DNA from: Oncomelania hupensis
Taxonomy: Eukaryota > Mollusca > Gastropoda > Littorinimorpha > Pomatiopsidae
DNA length: 64,000 bases
Reading direction: 5' to 3'
Assembly (NCBI GenBank): GCA_036898135.1
Contig: CM072513.1
Span: 13,257,022-13,321,021, forward strand
The translations under genes and the position numbers were made by a program. This document shows, piece after piece, positions 21,173 to 35,879 of the stretch. Below the pieces are notes generated by a model, which saw only the letters and a list, made by a program, of their open reading frames with translations, made no database searches and was not told the origin of the DNA. Numbering within the stretch: the stretch's first letter is position 1; each line of letters begins with the position of its first letter.

Positions 21173-22020
21173 TTAGCGACAGTTTCACAGGCTCGACAAC
21201 ATCAAAAGCAGCAAGGAAATCATCACCACCACCACCCGCACCATTATTGCCGTCCTCGCCATCAACAGTCTTTACATCTTCATCAAAGCACTACGCATTA
21301 ATGATCAGATACTCCACCTAACGGCGGGAAGGGGCGACAGATACTGCCGCGCTAATTATGCTCCCTGATCGACGCCATTAATAATTCATCGCTCTCTCAC
21401 GATGGGCTTAGCAGTAAGACTCAAGGTTGTAATACGGTTGCGCGATGAATTTCTATCGTGAAAAATAGTCGCAAAGTCAATATTCTGCAAAGTATTTGTC
21501 CGCCGCGACTGTAGCTTGAATGTTCATGTTGCTTGCCACTATTTATCTTCAAATATTGCCCTTAGACATAGTATTAAATCAATGAATGGACATTTATCTT
21601 TGAGATATATGAGCTACGAGCTCACATAAACACTATCTATATTGGACAACGTCACAAGAAAACTAGTTGCACAGTACATAATTCCCTATGAAAAGACAAT
21701 TCTTAAGCATACGAAGTGCACAACAATTTCACAGACACCAATACAATTAACATCGTTTCATTGCCTGTCTCTTACAGAATCCAGTACAAGACCCTTTCAC
21801 TTTGTAACAAAGCTGTCAACTACTCTGCCCCGTCATAACTCTCTTACCTTCTTCGACTGTCCACACCATCCCCTAACCGTCGCTCAGCCTGTGACCCTCT
21901 CCTCCTTCAGTACCTCATCTACCAACAACTCTGTCTGCACACCTAACTCTTTGCACCTAACTCTGTGAACCTAACTCTGTGCACCTAAACGATCGTATTC
22001 GTTCTACCTCCGTATCTTAA
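21173..22020. other. Intron sequence with a short tandem repeat
   Basis: A 108-codon plus-strand frame (21642-21968) has no recognised domain and runs into a 16-bp repeat, CACCTAACTCTGTG, at about 21938-21988. Nothing else is seen. Confidence 0.4.
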
Positions 22021-22028
22021 CATCATAC

Positions 22029-22078
22029 TTCTTTATTTATTTATTTATTTATTTATTTAGTTATTTATTTATTTATAT
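22029..22078. repeat. (TTTA)n microsatellite
   Basis: About 12 units of ATTT with one G interruption. Confidence 0.95.
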
Positions 22079-22084
22079 TATAGG

Positions 22085-22990
22085 TACGCACGCGTGTGTT
22101 TGCCTGGCTGTGTGTATGATAGCCACAGCCAAACACAGCCAGATACACATACACCCAGATACAGTTTCTGGCTGTATGTGTATCTGGCTGTGTTTGGCTG
22201 TGGGTGATTCTGGCTGTGTGTGTATCTGGCTGTGTGTGTGTGTGTGGGGGGGGGGGGCTATATGTTTGTCTGGTTGTGTGTAATTCTGGCTGTGCGCATA
22301 TCTGGCTGTGTGTGTCTGGCTGCGTGTGTACATGGCTGTGTGTGCCTGGCTGTTGTGTGTGCCTGGCTGTGTGTATCTGGCTCTGTGTGTACATGGCTGT
22401 GTGTGCCTGGCTGTTGTGTGTGCCTGGCTGTTGTGTGTGCCTGGCTGTGTGTATCTGACTGTGAGTGCCTGGCTGTGCGTATCTGGCTGTGTGTGTATCT
22501 GGCTGTGTGTGTATCTGGTTGTGTGTGCCTGGCTGTGCGGGTATCTGGCTGTGTGTGTGTTTGGCGGTGTGTGTATCTGGCTGTGTGTATCTGGCTGGTT
22601 GTGTGTGCCTGGCTGTGTGTGTCTGGCTGTGTGTGTATCTGGCTACGTGTGTATCTGGCTGTGTGTGACTGGCTCTGTGTGTATCTGGCTCTGGTTGTAT
22701 CTGGCTGTGTGTGTATCTGGCTGTGTGTGTCTGGCTGTGTGTGTTTCTGGCTGTGTGTATATCTGGCTGTGTGTGTGCCTGACTGTGTGTGTCTGACTGT
22801 GTGTATATCTGGCTGTGTGTATCTAGCTGTGTGTGTTTTGCTGTGTGTCTGGCTGTGTGTGTGCCTGAATGTGTGTGTGCCTGACTGCGTGTGTCTGGTA
22901 GTGTGTGTGTCTGGCTGTGTGTGTGTCTGGCTGTGTGTGTGTCTGGTTGTGTGTGTATCTGGCTGTGTGTGTCTGGCTGTGTGCGCGCGT
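22085..22990. repeat. TG-rich 12-16-bp minisatellite
   Basis: About 65 variants of CTGGCTGTGTGTGTAT with changing spacing. The first ~120 bp also contain inverted copies (CAGCCAGATACACATACACC against GGCTGTATGTGTATCTGGCT, 22127-22195), giving a strong hairpin. Frames of up to 312 codons (His-Thr-Gln-rich minus, Cys-Val-Leu-rich plus) are artefacts. Confidence 0.95.
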
Positions 22991-23021
22991 TTTGAATGAC
23001 CATTTACTAAGACCAGGCGTC

Positions 23022-23805
<784 letters not shown>

Positions 23806-26800
23806 AGGAAAGAGACCACGCTAGCCTACTGATGGAGACTTGGGGAAGAAAGAGACCACGCTAGCCTACTGATGGAGACTTGGGGAAGAAAGAGACCACG
23901 CTAGCCTACCGATGGAGACTTGGGGAAGAAAGAGACCACGCTAGCCTACCGATGGAGACTTGGGGAAGAAAGAGACCACGCTAGCCTACCGATGGAGACT
24001 TGGGGAAGAAAGAGACCACGCTAGCCTGCCGATGGAGACTTGGGGAAGAAAGAGACCACCAAGCTAGCCTACTGATGGAGACTTGGGGAAGAAAGAGACC
24101 ACGCTAGCCTACCGATGGAGACTTGGGGAAGAAAGAGACCACGCTAGCCTACCGATGGAGACTTGGGAAGGAAAGAGACCACGCTAGCCTACTGATGGAG
24201 ACTTGGGGAAGAAAGAGACCACCACGCTAGCCTACTGATGGAGACTTGGGGAAGAAAGAGACCACCAAGCTAGCCTACTGATGGAGACTTGGGGAAGAAA
24301 GAGACCACGCTTACCTACTGATGGAGACTTGGGGAAGAAAGAGACCACGCTAGCCTACCGATGGAGACTTGGGGAAGAAAGAGATTACGCTAGCCTACCG
24401 ATGGAGACTTGGGGAAGAAAGAGACCATGCTAGCCTACCGATGGAGACTTGGGGAAGAAAGAGACCACGCTAGCCTACTGATGGAGACTTGGGGAAGAAA
24501 GAGACCACGCTAGCCTACTGATGGAGACTTGGGGAGGAAAGAGACCACGCTAGCCTACTGATGGAGACTTGGGGAAGAACGAAACCACGCTAGCCTACTG
24601 ATGGAGACTTGGGGAGGAAAGAGACCACCAAGCTAACCTACTGATGGAGACTTGGGGAAGAAAGAGACCACGCTAGCCTACTGATGGAGACTTGGGGAGG
24701 AAAGAGACCACGCTAGCCTACCGATGGAGACTTGGGGAGGAAAGAGACCACGCTAGCCTACCGATGGAGACTTGGGGAAGAAAGAGACCACCAAGCTAGC
24801 CTACTGATGGAGACTTGGGGAGGAAAGAGACCACGCTAGCCTACTGATGGAGACTTGGGGAAGAAAGAGACCACGCTAGCCTACTGATGGAGACTTGGGG
24901 AAGAAAGAGACCATGCTAGCCTACCGATGGAGACTTGGGGAAGAAAGAGACCACGCTAGCCTACTGATGGAGACCAGGGGAGGAAAGAGACCACGCTAGC
25001 CTACTGATGGAGACTTGGGGAAGAAAGAGACCACGCTAGCCTACTGATGGAGACTTGGGGAAGAAAGAGACCAAGCTAGCCTACTGATGGAGACTTGGGG
25101 AAGAAAGAGACCATGCTAGCCTACTGATGGAGACTTGGGGAAGAAAGGGACCACTAAGCTAGCCTACTGATGGAGACTTGGGGAAGAAAGGGACCACCAA
25201 GCTAGCCTACTGATGGAGACTTGGGGAAGAAAGGGACCACCAAGCTAGCCTACCGATGGAGACTTGGGGAAGAAAGAGACCACGCTAGCCTACCGACGGA
25301 GACTTGGGAAAGAAAAAGACCACGCTAGCCTACCGATGGAGATTTGGGAAAGAAAGAGACCACCAAGCTAGCCTACTGATGGAGACTTGGGGAAGAAAGA
25401 GACCACGCTAGCCTACCGATGGAGACTTGGGGAATAAAGAGACCACGCTAGCCTACCGATGGAGACTTGGGGAGGAAAGAGACCACGCTAGCCTACCGAT
25501 GGAGACTTGGGGAAGAAAGAGACCGCGCTAGCCTACTGATGGAGACTTGGGGAAGAAAGAGACCACGCTAGCCTACTGATGGAGACTTGGGGAGGAAAGA
25601 GACCACGCTAGCCTACTGATGGAGATTTGGGGAAGAAAGAGACCACGCTAGCCTACTGATGGAGACTTGGGGAGGAAAGAGACCACCAAGCTAGCCTACT
25701 GATGGAGACTTGGGGAAGAAAGAGACCACGCTAGCCTACTGATGGAGACTTGGGGAGGAAAGAGACCACGCTAGCCTACCGATGGAGACTTGGGGAGGAA
25801 AGAGACCACGCTAGCCTACCGATGGAGACTTGGGGAGGAAAGAGACCACGCTAGCCTACCGATGGAGACTTGGGGAAGAAAGAGACCACGCTAGCCTACT
25901 GATGGAGACTTGGGGAAGAAAGAGACCATGCTAGCCTACCGATGGAGACTTGGGGAAGAAAGAGACCACGCTAGCCTACCGATGGAGACTTGGGGATGAA
26001 AGAGACCACGCTAGCCTACCGATGGAGACTTGGGGAAGAAAGAGACCACGCTAGCCTACTGATGGAGACTTGGGGAAGAAAGAGACCACGCTAGCCTACT
26101 GTTGGAGACTTGGGGAAGAAAGAGACCACGCTAGCCTACTGATGGAGACTTGGGGAAGAAAGAGACCACGCTAGCCTACTGATGGAGACTTGGGGAAGAA
26201 AGAGACCATGCTAGCCTACTGATGGAGACTTGGGGAAGAAAGGGACCACGCTAGCCTACTGATGGAGACCAGGGGAGGAAAGAGACCACGCCAGCCTACT
26301 GATGGAGACTTGGGGAAGAAAGAGACCACGCTAGCCTACCGATGGAGACTTGGGGAAGAAAGAGACCACGCTAGCCTACTGATGGAGACTTGGGGAAGAA
26401 AGAGACCAAGCTAGCCTACTGATGGAGACTTGGGGAAGAAAGGGCCACCAAGCTAGCCTACTGATGGAGACTTGGGGAAGAAAGGGACCACCAAGCTAGC
26501 CTACTGATGGAGACTTGGGGAAGAAAGGGACCACCAAGCTAGCCTACCGATGGAGACTTGGGGAAGAAAGAGACCACGCTAGCCTACTGATGGAGACTTG
26601 GGGAAGAAAGAGACCACGCTAGCCTACTGATGGAGACTTGGGGAAGAAAGAGACCAAGCTAGCCTACTGATGGAGACTTGGGGAAGAAAGGGACCACCAA
26701 GCTAGCCTACTGATGGAGACTTGGGGAAGAAAGAGACCACGCTAGCCTACTGATGGAGACTTGGGGAAGAAAGAGACCACGCTAACCTACCGATGGAGAC

Positions 26801-29800
26801 TTGGGGAAGAAAGAGACCACCAAGCTAGCCTACTGATGGAGACTTGGGAAAGAAAGAGACCACGCTAGCCTACTGATGGAGACTTGGGGAAGAAAGGGAC
26901 CACCAAGCTAGCCTACTGATGGAGACTTGGGGAAGAAAGAGACCACCAAGGTAGCCTACTGATGGAGACTTGGGGAAGAAAGAGACCACGCTAGCCTACT
27001 TATGGAGACTTGGGGAAGAAAGAGACCACGCTAGCCTACCGATGGAGACTTTGGGAAGAAAGAGACCACCAAGCTAGCCTACTGATGGAGACTTGGGGAA
27101 GAAAGAGACCACGCTAGCCTACTGATGGAGACTTGGGGAAGAAAGAGACCACGCTAGCCTACTGATGGAGACTTGGGGAAGAAAGAGACCACGCTAACCT
27201 ACCGATGGAGACTTGGGGAAGAAAGAGACCACCAAGCTAGCCTACTGATGGAGACTTGGGAAAGAAAGAGACCACGCTAGCCTACTGATGGAGACTTGGG
27301 GAAGAAAGGGACCACCAAGCTAGCCTACTGATGGAGACTTGGGGAAGAAAGAGACCACCAAGGTAGCCTACTGATGGAGACTTGGGGAAGAAAGGGACCA
27401 CGCTAGCCTACTTATGGAGACTTGGGGAAGAAAGAGACCACGCTAGCCTACCGATGGAGACTTGGGGAAGAAAGAGACCACCAAGCTAGCCTACTGATGG
27501 AGACTTGGGGAAGAAAGAGACCACGCTAGCCTACTGATGGAGACTTGGGGAAGAAAGAGACCACCAAGCTAGCCTACTGATGGAGACTTGGGGAAGAAAG
27601 AGACCACGCTAGCCTACTGATGGAGACTTGGGGAAGAAAGAGACATAGCTAGCCTTTCGATGGAGACTTGGGAAGGAAAGAGACCACGCTAGCCTACTGA
27701 TGGAGACTTGGGGAAGAAAGAGACCACCACGCTAGCCTACTGATGGAGACTTGGGGAAGAAAGAGACCACCAAGCTAGCCTACTGATGGAGACTTGGGGA
27801 AGAAAGAGACCACGCTAGCCTACTGATGGAGACTTGGGGAAGAAAGAGACCACGCTAGCCTACCGATGGAGACATGGGGAGGAAAGAGACCACGCTAGCC
27901 TACCGATGGAGACTTGGGGAAGAAAGAGACCATGCTAGCCTACCGATGGAGACTTGGGGAAGAAAGAGACCACGCTAGCCTACTGATGGAGACTTGGGGA
28001 AGAAAGAGACCACGCTAGCCTACTGATGGAGACTTGGGGAGGAAAGAGACCACGCTAGCCTACTGATGGAGACTTGGGGAAGAACGAAACCACGCTAGCC
28101 TACTGATGGAGACTTGGGGAGGAAAGAGACCACCAAGCTAACCTACTGATGGAGACTTGGGGAAGAAAGAGACCACGCTAGCCTACTGATGGAGACTTGG
28201 GGAGGAAAGAGACCACGCTAGCCTACCGATGGAGACTTGGGGAGGAAAGAGACCACGCTAGCCTACCGATGGAGACTTGGGGAAGAAAGAGACCACCAAG
28301 CTAGCCTACTGATGGAGACTTGGGGAAGAAAGAGACCACGCTAGCCTACTGATGGAGACTTGGGGAAGAAAGAGACCACCAAGCTAGCCTACTGATGGAG
28401 ACTTGGGGAAGAAAGAGACCACGCCAGCCTACTGATGGAGACTTGGGGAAGAAAGAGACCATGCTAGCCTACCGATGGAGACTTGGGGAGGAAAGAGACC
28501 ACGCTAGCCTACTGATGGAGACCAGGGGAGGAAAGAGACCACGCTAGCCTACTGATGGAGATTTGGGGAAGAAAGAGACCACGCTAGCCTACTGATGGAG
28601 ACTTGGGGAAGAAAGAGACCAAGCTAGCCTACTGATGGAGACTTGGGGAAAAAAGAGACCATGCTAGCCTACTGATGGAGACTTGGGAAAGAAAGGGACC
28701 ACTAAGCTAGCCTACTGATGGAGACTTGGGGAAGAAAGGGACCACCAAGCTAGCCTACTGATGGAGACTTGGGGAAGAAAGGGACCACCAAGCTAGCCTA
28801 CCGATGGAGACTTGGGGAAGAAAGAGACCACGCTAGCCTACCGATGGAGACTTGGGGAAGAAAGAGACCACCACGCTAGCCTACTGATGGAGACTTGGGA
28901 AAGAAAAAGACCACGCTAGCCTACCGATGGAGACTTGGGGAAGAAAGAGACCACCAAGCTAGCCTACTGATGGAGACTTGGGGAGGAAAGAGACCACGCT
29001 AGCCTACCGATGGAGACTTGGGGAAGAAAGAGACCACGCTAGCCTACTGATGGAGACTTGGGGAAGAAAGAGACCACGCTAGCCTACTGATGGAGACTTG
29101 GGGAGGAAAGAGACCACGCTAGCCTACTGATGGAGACTTGGGGAGGAAAGAGACCACCAAGCTAGCCTACTGATGGAGACTTGGGGAGGAAAGAGACCAC
29201 CAAGCTAGCCTACTGATGGAGACTTGGGGAAGAAAGAGACCACGCTAGCCTACTGATGGAGACTTGGGGAGGAAAGAGACCACGCTAGCCTACTGATGGA
29301 GACTTGGGGAGGAAAGAGACCACGCTAGCCTACCGATGGAGACTTGGGGAGGAAAGAGACCACGCTAGCCTACCGATGGAGACTTGGGGAAGAAAGAGAC
29401 CACGCTAGCCTACTGATGGAGACTTGGGGAAGAAAGAGACCACGCTAGCCTACTGATGGAGACTTGGGGAAGAAAGAGACCATGCTAGCCTACCGATGGA
29501 GACTTGGGGAGGAAAGAGACCACGCTAGCCTACCGATGGAGACTTGGGGATGAAAGAGACCACGCTAGCCTACCGATGGAGACTTGGGGAAGAAAGAGAC
29601 CACGCTAGCCTACCGATGGAGACTTGGGGAAGAAAGAGACCATGCTAGCCTACTGATGGAGACTTGGGGAAGAAAGGGACCACGCTAGCCTACTGATGGA
29701 GACTTGGGGAAGAAAGAGACCACGCTAGCCTACTGATGGAGACTTGGGGAAGAAAGAGACCACGCTAGCCTACTGATGGAGACTTGGGGAAGAAAGAGAC

Positions 29801-32800
29801 CACGCTAGCCCACTGATGGAGACTTGGGGAAGAAAGAGACCATGCTAGCCTACTGATGGAGACTTGGGGAAGAAAGGGACCACGCTAGCCTACTGATGGA
29901 GACCAGGGGAGGAAAGAGACCACGCTAGCCTACTGATGGAGACTTGGGGAAGAAAGAGACCACGCTAGCCTACCGATGGAGACTTGGGGAAGAAAGAGAC
30001 CACGCTAGCCTACTGATGGAGACTTGGGGAAGAAAGAGACCAAGCTAGCCTACTGATGGAGACTTGGGGAAGAAAGGGACCACCAAGCTAGCCTACTGAT
30101 GGAGACTTGGGGAAGAAAGGGACCACCAAGCTAGCCTACTGATGGAGACTTGGGGAAGAAAGGGACCACCAAGCTAGCCTACTGATGGAGACTTGGGGAA
30201 GAAAGAGACCACGCTAGCCTGTGATGGAGACTTGGGGAAGAAAGAGACCACGCTAGCCTACTGATGGAGACTTGGGGAAGAAAGAGACCAAGCTAGCCTA
30301 CTGATGGAGACTTGGGGAAGAAAGGGACCACCAAGCTAGCCTACTGATGGAGACTTATGGAAGAAAGAGACCACGCTAGCCTACTGATGGAGACTTGGGG
30401 AAGAAAGAGACCACGCTAGCCTACCGATGGAGACTTGGGGAAGAAAGAGACCACAAGCTAGCCTACTGATGCAGACTTGGGGAAGAAAGAGACCACGCTA
30501 GCCTACTGATGGAGACTTGGGGAAGAAAGGGACCACCAAGCTAACCTACTGATGGAGACTTGGGGAAGAAAGAGACCACCAAGCTAGCCTACTGATGGAG
30601 ACTTGGGGAAGAAAGAGACATAGCTAGCCTACCGATGGAGACTTGGGAAGGAAAGAGACCACGCTAGCCTACTGATGGAGACTTGGGGAAGAAAGAGACC
30701 ACCACGCTAGCCTACTGATGGAGACTTGGGGAAGAAAGAGACCACCAAGCTAGCCTACTGATGGAGACTTGGGGAAGAAAGAGACCACGCTAGCCTACTG
30801 ATGGAGACTTGGGGAAGAAAGAGACCACGCTAGCCTACCGATGGAGACATGGGGAGGAAAGAGACCACGCTAGCCTACCGATGGAGACTTGGGGAAGAAA
30901 GAGACCATGCTAGCCTACCGATGGAGACTTGGGGAAGAAAGAGACCACGCTAGCCTACTGATGGAGACTTGGGGAAGAAAGAGACCACGCTAGCCTACTG
31001 ATGGAGACTTGGGGAGGAAAGAGACCACGCTAGCCTACTGATGGAGACTTGGGGAAGAACGAAACCACGCTAGCCTACTGATGGAGACTTGGGGAGGAAA
31101 GAGACCACCAAGCTAACCTACTGATGGAGACTTGGGGAAGAAAGAGACCACGCTAGCCTACTGATGGAGACTTGGGGAGGAAAGAGACCACGCTAGCCTA
31201 CCGATGGAGACTTGGGGAGGAAAGAGACCACGCTAGCCTACCGATGGAGACTTGGGGAAGAAAGAGACCACCAAGCTAGCCTACTGATGGAGACTTGGGG
31301 AAGAAAGAGACCACGCTAGCCTACTGATGGAGACTTGGGGAAGAAAGAGACCACGCCAGCCTACTGATGGAGACTTGGGGAAGAAAGAGACCATGCTAGC
31401 CTACCGATGGAGACTTGGGGAGGAAAGAGACCACGCTAGCCTACTGATGGAGACCAGGGGAGGAAAGAGACCACGCTAGCCTACTGATGGAGATTTGGGG
31501 AAGAAAGAGACCACGCTAGCCTACTGATGGAGACTTGGGGAAGAAAGAGACCAAGCTAGCCTACTGATGGAGACTTGGGGAAAAAAGAGACCATGCTAGC
31601 CTACTGATGGAGACTTGGGAAAGAAAGGGACCACTAAGCTAGCCTACTGATGGAGACTTGGGGAAGAAAGGGACCACCAAGCTAGCCTACTGATGCAGAC
31701 TTGGGGAAGAAAGAGACCACGCTAGCCTACTGATGGAGACTTGGGGAAGAAAGGGACCACCAAGCTAGCCTACTGATGGAGACTTGGGGAAGAAAGAGAC
31801 CACCAAGCTAGCCTACTGATGGAGACTTGGGGAAGAAAGAGACATAGCTAGCCTACTGATGGAGACTTGGGGAAAAAAGAGACCATGCTAGCCTACTGAT
31901 GGAGACTTGGGAAAGAAAGGGACCACTAAGCTAGCCTACTGATGGAGACTTGGGGAAGAAAGGGACCACCAAGCTAGCCTACTGATGGAGACTTGGGGAA
32001 GAAAGGGACCACCAAGCTAGCCTACTGATGGAGACTTGGGGAAGAAAGAGACCACGCTAGCCTGTGATGGAGACTTGGGGAAGAAAGAGACCACGCTAGC
32101 CTACTGATGGAGACTTGGGGAAGAAAGAGACCAAGCTAGCCTACTGATGGAGACTTGGGGAAGAAAGGGACCACCAAGCTAGCCTACTGATGGAGACTTA
32201 TGGAAGAAAGAGACCACGCTAGCCTACTGATGGAGACTTGGGGAAGAAAGAGACCACGCTAGCCTACCGATGGAGACTTGGGGAAGAAAGAGACCACCAA
32301 GCTAGCCTACTGATGCAGACTTGGGGAAGAAAGAGACCACGCTAGCCTACTGATGGAGACTTGGGGAAGAAAGGGACCACCAAGCTAGCCTACTGATGGA
32401 GACTTGGGGAAGAAAGAGACCACCAAGCTAGCCTACTGATGGAGACTTGGGGAAGAAAGAGACATAGCTAGCCTACCGATGGAGACTTGGGAAGGAAAGA
32501 GACCACGCTAGCCTACTGATGGAGACTTGGGGAAGAAAGAGACCACCACGCTAGCCTACTGATGGAGACTTGGGGAAGAAAGAGACCACCAAGCTAGCCT
32601 ACTGATGGAGACTTGGGGAAGAAAGAGACCACGCTAGCCTACTGATGGAGACTTGGGGAAGAAAGAGACCACGCTAGCCTACCGATGGAGACATGGGGAG
32701 GAAAGAGACCACGCTAGCCTACCGATGGAGACTTGGGGAAGAAAGAGACCATGCTAGCCTACCGATGGAGACTTGGGGAAGAAAGAGACCACGCTAGCCT

Positions 32801-35800
32801 ACTGATGGAGACTTGGGGAAGAAAGAGACCACGCTAGCCTACTGATGGAGACTTGGGGAGGAAAGAGACCACGCTAGCCTACTGATGGAGACTTGGGGAA
32901 GAACGAAACCACGCTAGCCTACTGATGGAGACTTGGGGAGGAAAGAGACCACCAAGCTAACCTACTGATGGAGACTTGGGGAAGAAAGAGACCACGCTAG
33001 CCTACTGATGGAGACTTGGGGAGGAAAGAGACCACGCTAGCCTACCGATGGAGACTTGGGGAGGAAAGAGACCACGCTAGCCTACCGATGGAGACTTGGG
33101 GAAGAAAGAGACCACCAAGCTAGCCTACTGATGGAGACTTGGGGAAGAAAGAGACCACGCTAGCCTACTGATGGAGACTTGGGGAAGAAAGAGACCACGC
33201 CAGCCTACTGATGGAGACTTGGGGAAGAAAGAGACCATGCTAGCCTACCGATGGAGACTTGGGGAGGAAAGAGACCACGCTAGCCTACTGATGGAGACCA
33301 GGGGAGGAAAGAGACCACGCTAGCCTACTGATGGAGATTTGGGGAAGAAAGAGACCACGCTAGCCTACTGATGGAGACTTGGGGAAGAAAGAGACCAAGC
33401 TAGCCTACTGATGGAGACTTGGGGAAAAAAGAGACCATGCTAGCCTACTGATGGAGACTTGGGAAAGAAAGGGACCACTAAGCTAGCCTACTGATGGAGA
33501 CTTGGGGAAGAAAGGGACCACCAAGCTAGCCTACTGATGGAGACTTGGGGAAGAAAGGGACCACCAAGCTAGCCTACCGATGGAGACTTGGGGAAGAAAG
33601 AGACCACGCTAGCCTACCGATGGAGACTTGGGGAAGAAAGAGACCACCACGCTAGCCTACTGATGGAGACTTGGGAAAGAAAAAGACCACGCTAGCCTAC
33701 CGATGGAGACTTGGGGAAGAAAGAGACCACCAAGCTAGCCTACTGATGGAGACTTGGGGAGGAAAGAGACCACGCTAGCCTACCGATGGAGACTTGGGGA
33801 AGAAAGAGACCACGCTAGCCTACTGATGGAGACTTGGGGAAGAAAGAGACCACGCTAGCCTACTGATGGAGACTTGGGGAGGAAAGAGACCACGCTAGCC
33901 TACTGATGGAGACTTGGGGAGGAAAGAGACCACCAAGCTAGCCTACTGATGGAGACTTGGGGAGGAAAGAGACCACCAAGCTAGCCTACTGATGGAGACT
34001 TGGGGAAGAAAGAGACCACGCTAGCCTACTGATGGAGACTTGGGGAGGAAAGAGACCACGCTAGCCTACTGATGGAGACTTGGGGAGGAAAGAGACCACG
34101 CTAGCCTACCGATGGAGACTTGGGGAGGAAAGAGACCACGCTAGCCTACCGATGGAGACTTGGGGAAGAAAGAGACCACGCTAGCCTACTGATGGAGACT
34201 TGGGGAAGAAAGAGACCACGCTAGCCTACTGATGGAGACTTGGGGAAGAAAGAGACCATGCTAGCCTACCGATGGAGACTTGGGGAGGAAAGAGACCACG
34301 CTAGCCTACCGATGGAGACTTGGGGATGAAAGAGACCACGCTAGCCTACCGATGGAGACTTGGGGAAGAAAGAGACCACGCTAGCCTACCGATGGAGACT
34401 TGGGGAAGAAAGAGACCATGCTAGCCTACTGATGGAGACTTGGGGAAGAAAGGGACCACGCTAGCCTACTGATGGAGACTTGGGGAAGAAAGAGACCACG
34501 CTAGCCTACTGATGGAGACTTGGGGAAGAAAGAGACCACGCTAGCCTACTGATGGAGACTTGGGGAAGAAAGAGACCACGCTAGCCCACTGATGGAGACT
34601 TGGGGAAGAAAGAGACCATGCTAGCCTACTGATGGAGACTTGGGGAAGAAAGGGACCACGCTAGCCTACTGATGGAGACCAGGGGAGGAAAGAGACCACG
34701 CTAGCCTACTGATGGAGACATGGGGAAGAAAGAGACCACGCTAGCCTACCGATGGAGACTTGGGGAAGAAAGAGACCACGCTAGCCTACTGATGGAGACT
34801 TGGGGAAGAAAGAGACCAAGCTAGCCTACTGATGGAGACTTGGGGAAGAAAGGGACCACCAAGCTAGCCTACTGATGGAGACTTGGGGAAGAAAGGGACC
34901 ACCAAGCTAGCCTACTGATGGAGACTTGGGGAAGAAAGGGACCACCAAGCTAGCCTACTGATGGAGACTTGGGGAAGAAAGAGACCACGCTAGCCTGTGA
35001 TGGAGACTTGGGGAAGAAAGAGACCACGCTAGCCTACTGATGGAGACTTGGGGAAGAAAGAGACCAAGCTAGCCTACTGATGGAGACTTGGGGAAGAAAG
35101 GGACCACCAAGCTAGCCTACTGATGGAGACTTGGGGAAGAAAGAGACCACGCTAGCCTACTGATGGAGACTTGGGGAAGAAAGAGACCACGCTAGCCTAC
35201 CGATGGAGACTTGGGGAAGAAAGAGACCACCAAGCTAGCCTACTGATGCAGACTTGGGGAAGAAAGAGACCACGCTAGCCTACTGATGGAGACTTGGGGA
35301 AGAAAGGGACCACCAAGCTAGCCTACTGATGGAGACTTGGGGAAGAAAGAGACCACCAAGCTAGCCTACTGATGGAGACTTGGGGAAGAAAGAGACCACG
35401 CTAGCCTACTTATGGAGACTTGGGGAAGAAAGAGACCACGCTAGCCTACCGATGGAGACTTGGGGAAGAAAGAGACCACCAAGCTAGCCTACTGATGGAG
35501 ACTTGGGGAAGAAAGAGACCACGCTAGCCTACTGATGGAGACTTGGGGAAGAAAGAGACCACCAAGCTAGCCTACTGATGGAGACTTGGGGAAGAAAGAG
35601 ACCACGCTAGCCTACTGATGGAGACTTGGGGAAGAAAGAGACCACCACGCTAGCCTACCGATGGAGACTTGGGGAAGAAAGAGACCACCAAGCTAGCCTA
35701 CTGATGGAGACTTGGGGAAGAAAGAGACCACGCTAGCCTACTGATGGAGACTTGGGGAAGAAAGAGACCACGCTAGCCTACCGATGGAGACTTGGGGAAG

Positions 35801-35879
35801 AAAGAGACCACCACGCTAGCCTACCGATGGAGACTTGGGGAAGAAAGAGACCACGCTAGCCTACCGATGGAGACTTGGA
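23806..35879. repeat. 12-kb satellite, 40-bp unit, ~300 copies, higher-order structure
   Basis: Head-to-tail units with GAAAGAGACCACGCTAGCC and TACTGATGGAGACTTGGGGA, 40 bp; a 43-bp variant (CCACCAAGCTAGCC) is mixed in. Common variants are TACCGATGG, GGGGAGGAAAG, AAAGGGACC, CCATGCTAGC. No frame stays open. Rare variants recur at fixed offsets: GAACGAAACC at about 24577, 28082, 31057 and 32901; GAGACCAGGGG at about 24971, 26268, 28519, 29903, 31452, 33295, 34675; GGGGATGAAAG at about 25993, 29547 and 34323. Offsets of about 4.78 kb and 1.84 kb show long block duplications. The edges are abrupt: unique sequence begins at once on both sides. Confidence 0.98.

Noticed and set aside
23806..35879. 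CRISPR array
   Set aside because: Regular 40-bp period but there are no variable spacers; the whole unit is repeated, and the genome is animal.
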